From assembly GCA_934153945.1 (NCBI GenBank), contig CAKPFM010000003.1:72307-136306 (forward strand): a stretch of DNA of 64,000 nt, given 5' to 3'. The position numbers and the translations under genes were made by a program. Shown here piece after piece: positions 27,154-33,242 of the stretch (the first letter of the stretch is position 1; the number at the start of each line of letters is the position of its first letter). The notes beneath the pieces are model-generated. The model worked only from the letters and a program-made list of their open reading frames with translations. It ran no database searches and was not told where the DNA came from. Source of the DNA: an uncultured Bacilli bacterium. GTDB taxonomy: Bacteria; Bacillota_I; Bacilli_A; RF39; UBA660.

Positions 27154-28133
27154 ATTTCAAAATCCTTATATAATTTTATTATTACATTATCAATATTTTC
27201 ATTATCAATTTCTACATCATCTATATTAATATTTGTAGATAAATATTTTAAAAAGTTTGAAATTGTTATTTTATTAACATCTATTATAAAGTTATAACCA
27301 TTATCTATTTTTGATTGTTTTATAACACCTTTTTTATTTATTTTTTTTATTTTTTCTTTTGTGTATATTTGTACGCTTTTATTATTTCCATATTTTTCTT
27401 TTAAATTTTTTAATGTTCCATCATATAGTATTTGTCCTTTTCCAATAAGAATAATTCTTTTTGCAAGTGCTTCTATATCACTCATATCATGCGTTGTTAA
27501 TATTATTGTTGTTTTTAATTCCTTATTAATTTTTTTTATGAAATTTCTTACTACTTCTTTTGAAATAGCATCTAATCCTATAGTAGGTTCATCTAAAAAT
27601 AATATGGATGGTTTATGTATTAACGAAGCAGCAATTTCGCAGCGCATCCTTTGACCTAAGCTAAGTTGTCTAACTGGTATTTGAATAATATCTTTAATAT
27701 CTAATAATTCAGTTAGAGTTTCTTTTGTTTTTTGATATTCTTCATTATCTAGTTTGTAAATATCTTTTAGTAAATCAAAAGTATCTTCAGCAGGAATATC
27801 CCACCATAATTGACTTCTTTGACCAAATACAACTCCAATATTTGAAACATATTTTTCTCTATCTTTCCATGGTATCATACCATTTACTTGAACTGTTCCA
27901 CTATCTGGAATTAATATTCCACTTAGAATCTTAATGGTAGTTGATTTACCTGCACCATTAGGTCCAATGTAACCAATGATTTCTCCTTTTTTTATTTGGA
28001 ATGATACATCTTTTACTGCATTTATATAGACGTATTCCCTCTTAAAAAAAGATTTTAAAGATGCTCTAAGACCACTTTTTCTTTTAGCAACTTTAAAAGT
28101 TTTATTTATGTGACTTACATTGATGAATGACAT
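27150..28133 (-). CDS. ABC transporter ATP-binding protein of ABC-2 exporter
   Basis: This 327-residue ATPase shows Walker A GPNGAGKST, a Q-loop region (GVVFGQRSQLWWD), the signature LSLGQRM, Walker B ILFLDEPTIG and the His switch TTHD. The extended N-terminal part and the VFGQRSQLWWDIP motif place it in the COG4586 group. It heads the three-gene operon. Upstream are two tandem promoters and a terminator hairpin within the leader. Confidence 0.95.
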   Translation of the reverse strand: MSFINVSHINKTFKVAKRKSGLRASLKSFFKREYVYINAVKDVSFQIKKGEIIGYIGPNGAGKSTTIKILSGILIPDSGTVQVNGMIPWKDREKYVSNIGVVFGQRSQLWWDIPAEDTFDLLKDIYKLDNEEYQKTKETLTELLDIKDIIQIPVRQLSLGQRMRCEIAASLIHKPSILFLDEPTIGLDAISKEVVRNFIKKINKELKTTIILTTHDMSDIEALAKRIILIGKGQILYDGTLKNLKEKYGNNKSVQIYTKEKIKKINKKGVIKQSKIDNGYNFIIDVNKITISNFLKYLSTNINIDDVEIDNENIDNVIIKLYKDFEI

Positions 28134-28157
28134 TTATTATCACACTCCTTTCAACGC

Positions 28158-28185
28158 AAAAAAACACAACTTTTTCGTTTTGTGT
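28158..28185 (-). terminator. Terminator hairpin in the ABC operon leader
   Basis: ACACAA pairs with TTGTGT and is followed by seven U residues on the minus strand. It stands between the two promoters and the ribosome site AAGGAGTG of the ATPase gene. It could be an attenuator, or the terminator of the gene ending at 28315. Confidence 0.75.
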
Positions 28186-28200
28186 AACTAAAATCTGTAT

Positions 28201-28229
28201 ATATTATGTTTTTAAGCAAAAAATGTCAA
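28201..28229 (-). promoter_or_regulatory. Downstream tandem promoter of the ABC operon
   Basis: TTGACA (28224-28229) and TAATAT (28201-28206) are 17 bases apart. Confidence 0.65.
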
Positions 28230-28233
28230 TTTC

Positions 28234-28262
28234 ATTGTATAATAACTGATTTATTTTGTCAA
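28234..28262 (-). promoter_or_regulatory. Upstream tandem promoter of the ABC operon
   Basis: TTGACA (28257-28262) and TACAAT (28234-28239) are 17 bases apart. It lies about 33 bases upstream of the second promoter. Confidence 0.65.
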
Positions 28263-28314
28263 TTATATTTTTATGATAAAAAATGAAAATATATTTAAAT
28301 AATATATGCAATTA

Positions 28315-29076
28315 TTAGTATAATTTATGTTCTCTATTTTCTATTGAATTAAGATATGCATTACTATAGATAATATTTTTAATTGTGTTATTTTGATATA
28401 GTGGTACATATCCAACGATATATTTAGGATTTAATCTTATTTCGTTATTAACATTTAATAATATATCATTATTTACCTCTAATTTTTCATCTGGTATTCT
28501 AATTAAAATAGAACCAATTGATGATTTATATTGATCAGCATACATTAATTCTTTTTTTATTTTATGATTATTTGGATAATAACTAACATTATTATTTAAT
28601 TGCTTTGTAGAATCTACTGCCCCATCAAAATGACCTGTAATCTTTAGACCATTATTAAAAATGTCATCCATTTTTTCTTTACTAAAGCTATTTCCAACTC
28701 TATGAATTCCGATTAATACATTATCTTCTGATAATAAGTTATCTAAAAATTGATTCATATCATCAGAAATAGATCCATTTCCACGATTACTTAAAACTTC
28801 AAAGCTATCACATAGAAATCCTAATTTTTTTAAATAGTTAAATCTAAATTTTTCTTTATATTTTTCTACTTCTTCTAAATATAGTTTATCATTAGTTAAT
28901 AATTTTTTATTTTCAATTAGTAATTTTTTTTTCGATTTTCTATCTAAATCATCATAATTAATAATTGTATATTCATTTGCATTAAGATGTTTTACATAGT
29001 AATAACATCTTTTTTCAATATCAAATTTTCTCATTAATCTATCTTGTTCTATATTAAATTTTTTCTTAAATATCAT
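28315..29076 (-). CDS. Hypothetical protein, no recognised family
   Basis: This protein of about 253 residues starts after GAGGCGAT at 29076; the longer frame from 29154 lacks a ribosome site. The N-terminal 100 residues are highly charged and helical. The C-terminal half reads LIGIHRVGNSFSK, NGLKITGHFDG and SILIRIPDEKL, then LNPKYIVGYVPL. This order of a His/Arg-bearing first strand, an NGL turn and late conserved strands recalls the fold of small ADP-ribosyltransferases, but the similarity is weak. It lies beside the ISL3 insertion. Confidence 0.65.
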   Translation of the reverse strand: MIFKKKFNIEQDRLMRKFDIEKRCYYYVKHLNANEYTIINYDDLDRKSKKKLLIENKKLLTNDKLYLEEVEKYKEKFRFNYLKKLGFLCDSFEVLSNRGNGSISDDMNQFLDNLLSEDNVLIGIHRVGNSFSKEKMDDIFNNGLKITGHFDGAVDSTKQLNNNVSYYPNNHKIKKELMYADQYKSSIGSILIRIPDEKLEVNNDILLNVNNEIRLNPKYIVGYVPLYQNNTIKNIIYSNAYLNSIENREHKLY

Positions 29077-29186
29077 AATATCGCCTCTATTATAAGTATA
29101 GATAAACATATATAAACTGTCAATAAATATTGAATTTATTTTTTTATTCGACATTTTATTTACAAATAATATTTAGATAATTTAAT

Positions 29187-29210
29187 AAAAAAAACAGAAT
29201 TTTCTGTTTT
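29187..29210 (-). terminator. Terminator split from its gene by the ISL3 insertion
   Basis: AAAACAGAA pairs with TTCTGTTTT and is followed by U residues on the minus strand. It ends just left of the IS element. Before insertion it would have stood directly downstream of the lipoprotein gene that now ends at 30676. Confidence 0.75.
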
Positions 29211-29214
29211 TAAA
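29207..29214. repeat. Left copy of 8-bp target-site duplication
   Basis: TTTTTAAA lies directly outside the left inverted repeat and is repeated at 30665-30672 outside the right one. Eight bases is the normal duplication length for ISL3 elements. Confidence 0.9.
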
Positions 29215-30664
29215 GGTTGTATTATAAATAGTGTTGGTGAGTGTAAAATCACTACACTGTTTTTATTTAATAAAAAGACATAAGTTTGATACAATGTAAT
29301 TGTTAGAAAACATTGAAAGGAATAAACTTATGTCTACTAATAATTATATACTAAATTTATTAAATATTAAAGATGAAAATATTCATATTATTACTGAATG
29401 TAAAGAAAAAATGATAAAAGAAAAGAATTATAAAATAATTGAGGGTGTTTTATCTTATAATCCTCAATTTTGTCCTTGTTGTAAAACTATTAACCAATCC
29501 ACTAATGATATCATAAAATGGGAGTTTAGAAAAAATTGTATTGTTAAAATTCCTAAACAAGGTAATTGTTTAACTAGATTAATTCTTCACAAACAACGTT
29601 TCTTTTGTAAACATTGTAATAATACTTTTATTGCTGAAACTAATTTAGTTGATAAAAATATTTCTAATAATACTAATCTTCAAATTAAATTGGAACTTAT
29701 GGAAAAACAATCTGAAAAAGATATTGCTAAAAGAATGGATGTTTCTGTTTCTGTTGTCGATCGTATATTAAATGATATTTCTTCTCATACCGTTTTAAGA
29801 CACCCTACTTTACCAAAATCAATGAATTGGGATGAATTTAAAGCTACTAATGATACTAAAGGTAAAATGGCTTTTATTATTACTGATAACGATAATAATA
29901 ACTTATTTGATATAAATGATTCTAGAAAATCTAGAGATTTAGAAAAATATTTTAGAAGATATTCTAAACGACAACGTGATAACGTTAAACATATTTCTAT
30001 TGATTTTTATTCTGGTTACATTCACTTAGCTAAAAAATTATTTAAAAATGCTGATATATCTATTGATAGATTTCATATTGTTATTCAAGCTTATAATGCA
30101 TTAAATTCTACTAGAGTTAGCTTGTGTAAAAAAGATAATCCTAATTATAATAAATTAAAAGATTATTGGAAATTAATTGTTAAAAATGAATTGGATTTAT
30201 CTGAAAAAAAACAATATTCTAAACATTTTCATAAAGATATGTCTCAAAAAGAAATTGTTCAATATTTGATTAATACAAATCAGACTTTGAAAGCTACTTA
30301 CGAATGTTATCAAGGCTTAATTAATTCATTAAAAGAAAAAAATTTTAACAAGTTTAAAGCAATAACATTAAACCAAAATAAAAATTTATCTTTAAAAATG
30401 AAACAAGCTTTAAAATTATATAAAGAAAATATTAAATATATTGAAAATTCATTTAAATATGATATTAATAATGGAATTATAGAAGGTACTAATAATTTAA
30501 TTAAATGTATTAAAAGAATTGCTTTTGGCTATAGAAAATATGATCATTTTATTTCTCGTATTTTCTTAGTTAAAGGCATTATAAAAGGATGATTTTCATC
30601 ATCCTCCATATTCACAATTCATTTATCAAATTTTTTGTCCACCAACACTATTTGACAAAGAACC
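29215..30664 (+). mobile_element. Complete ISL3-family insertion sequence (1450 bp)
   Basis: The element has imperfect terminal inverted repeats that both begin GGTT and share AAATAGTGTTGGTG. The left one starts at 29215 and the right one ends at 30664. It carries one intact transposase gene on the plus strand. Perfect 8-bp direct repeats flank it, so the insertion is recent enough to be undamaged. Confidence 0.93.
29330..30592 (+). CDS. ISL3 family transposase
   Basis: This 420-residue DDE transposase has an N-terminal zinc ribbon (CPCCKT and CKHCNNTF), a helix-turn-helix (EKDIAKRMDVSVSVVDRIL) and the DDE domain: HISIDFYSGY, the later IDRFHIVIQAYNALN and the terminal NNGIIEGTNNLIKCIKRIAFGYR with its Glu. 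The start at 29330 after GAAAGGAATAAAC is better supported than 29300. The frame is intact, so the element may be active. Confidence 0.96.
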   Translation: MSTNNYILNLLNIKDENIHIITECKEKMIKEKNYKIIEGVLSYNPQFCPCCKTINQSTNDIIKWEFRKNCIVKIPKQGNCLTRLILHKQRFFCKHCNNTFIAETNLVDKNISNNTNLQIKLELMEKQSEKDIAKRMDVSVSVVDRILNDISSHTVLRHPTLPKSMNWDEFKATNDTKGKMAFIITDNDNNNLFDINDSRKSRDLEKYFRRYSKRQRDNVKHISIDFYSGYIHLAKKLFKNADISIDRFHIVIQAYNALNSTRVSLCKKDNPNYNKLKDYWKLIVKNELDLSEKKQYSKHFHKDMSQKEIVQYLINTNQTLKATYECYQGLINSLKEKNFNKFKAITLNQNKNLSLKMKQALKLYKENIKYIENSFKYDINNGIIEGTNNLIKCIKRIAFGYRKYDHFISRIFLVKGIIKG

Positions 30665-30672
30665 TTTTTAAA
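30665..30672. repeat. Right copy of 8-bp target-site duplication
   Basis: TTTTTAAA matches the left copy exactly. It lies just downstream of the stop of the lipoprotein gene. Confidence 0.9.
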
Positions 30673-30675
30673 TAA

Positions 30676-31083
30676 TTATTTTTTTACTTCATATTCAATA
30701 CTTGCTGCTTTAGATAAATCTATATCTACCGATGAACTAATTGTTCTTGTTTCTCCTGCTTTAATAGTATCTCCTACATATCCTGGTATTCTAACAATTT
30801 CTTTTCCTTCTTCATCTTTAACTATTATCATATATTCATCTAATCTATAATCTTTATCTGTATTATTAGTTACACTTGTTGTTAATTTTGTTGTTTTATT
30901 TGTTGTTACCATACTTGTATTTGTCATTGTTATTCCATCTATTACTTGATCTTTTATTACATCTTCATTGGTATTTGTTTTTATATCATCTTGTGGTTTT
31001 TCTTCTTTTTTACTACATCCACAACCTGTTAGTAAACTGACTGCTAATAATGTAGATAATGATATTATTGATATTTTTTTCAT
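30676..31083 (-). CDS. Small lipoprotein
   Basis: This 135-residue protein has a lipoprotein signal with lipobox LLTGCG (Cys21), a charged linker and a beta-rich domain (about 45-135) with VTNNTDKDYRLDEYMIIVKD and IKAGETRTISSSVDIDLS, which resembles FxLYD or DUF4352-like extracellular immunoglobulin-type domains. It follows the two hypervariable surface proteins on the same strand and may belong to that cassette. The ISL3 element has separated it from its terminator. Confidence 0.85.
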   Translation of the reverse strand: MKKISIISLSTLLAVSLLTGCGCSKKEEKPQDDIKTNTNEDVIKDQVIDGITMTNTSMVTTNKTTKLTTSVTNNTDKDYRLDEYMIIVKDEEGKEIVRIPGYVGDTIKAGETRTISSSVDIDLSKAASIEYEVKK

Positions 31084-31120
31084 ATTTCTACCTTCTTTCT
31101 TTTTTTATTTTTATTTGGCT

Positions 31121-31151
31121 GGTCAGGAACAACCTTAGGCTGTTCTTGACC
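31121..31151 (-). other. Conserved hairpin downstream of the first variable gene
   Basis: GGTCAGGAACA pairs with TGTTCTTGACC (one G-T pair) around a 9-base loop. No U-run follows on either strand, so it is not a normal terminator. A related hairpin follows the second variable gene at 32209, and the pair at stem position 4 changes from A-T to G-C between copies, which keeps pairing. Confidence 0.6.
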
Positions 31152-31167
31152 ATATCTCATCCTATTT

Positions 31168-32136
31168 TTATGATAATACAAATGGATCATCACTTGTTCC
31201 TAGTGCTGCTGTATAACTGATTCCAGATTTTAGGGTTAGTATTGGGCGGAGACGGTAACTGCTAGAGTACGTGCGAACACCACTGTTATAGCCATACAAG
31301 TCGCCGTAGCTGCTGAAACTACCACTCCTGCTAATGATACGGCCGCTATAGTACCAGCGAGACGAACTGTTATAGTCATAATAGCGACTTGCTAACCAAT
31401 AGTATGACGCACTTCCTCCTTTTGGACTTGCCACTAATGTACCTATTGCATTCTTTACTAAATCAGTATCATTAGTATATAAAGTATCTCCTCCACCTTG
31501 ACTTTCTACCGGACTACAACTTCCTACTGTTGAACAAGTCCATGGTGCTGTAGTTGCTGTTGAATCTACTGTATTTGCTGTATCTGTTAAATATTCTGTT
31601 TGACCATTATATCCCATATGTCTTGCTTTTATTGTATATTTTGTATTTTGATATTGATTCGCTAATTCATTTAAATATCCTATTAAATTTTTATATCCTG
31701 TTTGGCCTTTAAAATATACAGCTGTACTTGATATATTTTCTGATACTACTTCTATTGTTCCATCACTATTTACTTTTATTACGCGCCATGTATCTAGTTC
31801 ACTTGGATTTATTTTTTGGGTACTTGTATATCCTGTTTTACTTGTATCTGTTGTATATGATGTAGATGGTGGTGTCATTTTTATATAATCTCCTACCTCT
31901 GGTGTACTTTTTTTAGTAAAACACTTATATCCACTTGGACAATCAGTAGAATTTGCCTTTTTATATAATCCATCTAAAGCATCTTTCAAAGTAGAACCAC
32001 TATTTAATTCACTAATATTAGTAGTATCTATATCTACATCCGTTGCATATATTTTATTTAAAGCATATGCACTTATTCCTGTAAACAATAATGCTCCTAT
32101 TATGAATCCGAATATATTTTTTTTAATTCTTTTCAT
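31168..32136 (-). CDS. Membrane-anchored protein with hypervariable C-terminal region (copy 1)
   Basis: This 322-residue protein has a short basic N-terminus and one membrane segment (about 9-27), so it is exposed outside the membrane. A motif TLKDALDGLYKK (about 49-60) also ends the large prepilin-like protein at 33243. Residues 85-240 are almost identical to those of copy 2. Residues 243-294, between YWLASRYYDY and RLRPILTLKSG, differ strongly from copy 2 in a pattern suggesting retroelement-driven diversification. The WLASR and RLRP framework is like a C-type lectin or formylglycine-enzyme-like fold. The ribosome site is weak, which fits coupling to the upstream copy. Confidence 0.9.
   Translation of the reverse strand: MKRIKKNIFGFIIGALLFTGISAYALNKIYATDVDIDTTNISELNSGSTLKDALDGLYKKANSTDCPSGYKCFTKKSTPEVGDYIKMTPPSTSYTTDTSKTGYTSTQKINPSELDTWRVIKVNSDGTIEVVSENISSTAVYFKGQTGYKNLIGYLNELANQYQNTKYTIKARHMGYNGQTEYLTDTANTVDSTATTAPWTCSTVGSCSPVESQGGGDTLYTNDTDLVKNAIGTLVASPKGGSASYYWLASRYYDYNSSSRWYYSGRIISRSGSFSSYGDLYGYNSGVRTYSSSYRLRPILTLKSGISYTAALGTSDDPFVLS
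31255..31410 (-). other. Candidate diversity-generating retroelement variable region 1
   Basis: This 156-bp segment codes for residues 243-294. It is GC-richer than the surrounding gene and uses many C-ending codons (TAC, CGC, AGC, GGC, ATC, TTC). Against copy 2 it differs at 36 bases in 23 codons without indels. The downstream end, CGTCTCCGCCC, is identical in both copies and is where an initiation-of-homing site would be expected. Confidence 0.82.
31433..31868 (-). repeat. 436-bp perfect duplication (copy 1)
   Basis: By eye this block is identical to 32522-32957 at a constant offset of 1089 bases. It covers the constant middle part of both variable proteins. Perfect identity means very recent duplication or ongoing gene conversion. 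Confidence 0.9.
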
Positions 32137-32208
32137 ATATTTTCATTATCAATATTTTTCCTATTATTAATTGATACCTTTCTATTTATATTTTTTTATT
32201 TTATTTGC

Positions 32209-32240
32209 TAGTCGGAAAAATCATTAGGCTGTTCTCGACC
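32209..32240 (-). other. Conserved hairpin downstream of the second variable gene
   Basis: GTCGGAAAA can pair with much of GTTCTCGAC around an AT-rich loop. The stem is weaker than that at 31121, but the outer pairs are kept and the loop ends TTAGGC in both copies. It lies 17 bases after the stop codon. Confidence 0.45.
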
Positions 32241-32256
32241 ATATCTCATACTATTT

Positions 32257-33228
32257 TTATGATAATACAAATGGATCATCACTTGTTCCGCGTACTGCTG
32301 TATAACTGATTCCAGATTTTAGAGTTAGTATTGGGCGGAGACGGAAGTAGCTAGAGTTCGCGCTGAAGCCATAGTTATAGAGATACAAGTCGTAGCTGCT
32401 GTCGATATTACCACTACTGCTAATGTTACGGCCGCTATAGAACCAGTTAGACGAACTGCAATAGTCATAATAGCGACTTGCTAACCAGTAATCACTTGCA
32501 CTTCCTCCTTTTAAGCTTGCTACTAATGTACCTATTGCATTCTTTACTAAATCAGTATCATTAGTATATAAAGTATCTCCTCCACCTTGACTTTCTACCG
32601 GACTACAACTTCCTACTGTTGAACAAGTCCATGGTGCTGTAGTTGCTGTTGAATCTACTGTATTTGCTGTATCTGTTAAATATTCTGTTTGACCATTATA
32701 TCCCATATGTCTTGCTTTTATTGTATATTTTGTATTTTGATATTGATTCGCTAATTCATTTAAATATCCTATTAAATTTTTATATCCTGTTTGGCCTTTA
32801 AAATATACAGCTGTACTTGATATATTTTCTGATACTACTTCTATTGTTCCATCACTATTTACTTTTATTACGCGCCATGTATCTAGTTCACTTGGATTTA
32901 TTTTTTGGGTACTTGTATATCCTGTTTTACTTGTATCTGTTGTATATGATGTAGATGTTGGCGTCATTTTTATATAATCTCCTACTTTTGGTGTTGAATG
33001 CAGTTTATAACATTTATATTTACTAGGACAATAGTCTTTTTTATATAAATCTTCAATTACTTCTTGTACTGTTGCATCTTCTGATAAACTATCAATTTTT
33101 GATGCATCAACAATGAAATTTTTTGAATGTAATGTATTTAAAGCATATACACTTATTCCTGTAAATAATAATGCTCCTATTATAAATCCAAAAGCATAAT
33201 CTTTTATAAAATTTATTATCTTTTTCAT
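32257..33228 (-). CDS. Membrane-anchored protein with hypervariable C-terminal region (copy 2)
   Basis: This 323-residue paralogue of the 31168 gene has a membrane segment (about 11-30), the motif TVQEVIEDLYKK, a constant core and a variable C-terminal region at residues 244-295. The N-terminal 80 residues differ moderately from copy 1, the core is identical and the variable region differs sharply. The start follows AAGGTGGTG, only 14 bases after the prepilin-like gene, so the three genes are one operon. Surface display and ligand binding are inferred. Confidence 0.9.
   Translation of the reverse strand: MKKIINFIKDYAFGFIIGALLFTGISVYALNTLHSKNFIVDASKIDSLSEDATVQEVIEDLYKKDYCPSKYKCYKLHSTPKVGDYIKMTPTSTSYTTDTSKTGYTSTQKINPSELDTWRVIKVNSDGTIEVVSENISSTAVYFKGQTGYKNLIGYLNELANQYQNTKYTIKARHMGYNGQTEYLTDTANTVDSTATTAPWTCSTVGSCSPVESQGGGDTLYTNDTDLVKNAIGTLVASLKGGSASDYWLASRYYDYCSSSNWFYSGRNISSSGNIDSSYDLYLYNYGFSANSSYFRLRPILTLKSGISYTAVRGTSDDPFVLS
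32344..32499 (-). other. Candidate diversity-generating retroelement variable region 2
   Basis: This is the second hypervariable segment, colinear with 31255-31410. Pairs such as AAC/TGC, CGC/AAC, ATC/AAC, GGC/CTC and TAC/TTC keep the third base C and change positions 1 and 2 freely, as expected if the template has AAC at these codons and its adenines are misread. Confidence 0.82.
32522..32957 (-). repeat. 436-bp perfect duplication (copy 2)
   Basis: This is the partner of 31433-31868; no difference was seen on direct reading. Confidence 0.9.
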
Positions 33229-33242
33229 TAATATTCACCACC

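Noticed and set aside
31121..31151. Normal terminator after the first variable gene
   Set aside because: The stem is strong but neither strand has a U-run after it, so it is listed as a structural element instead.
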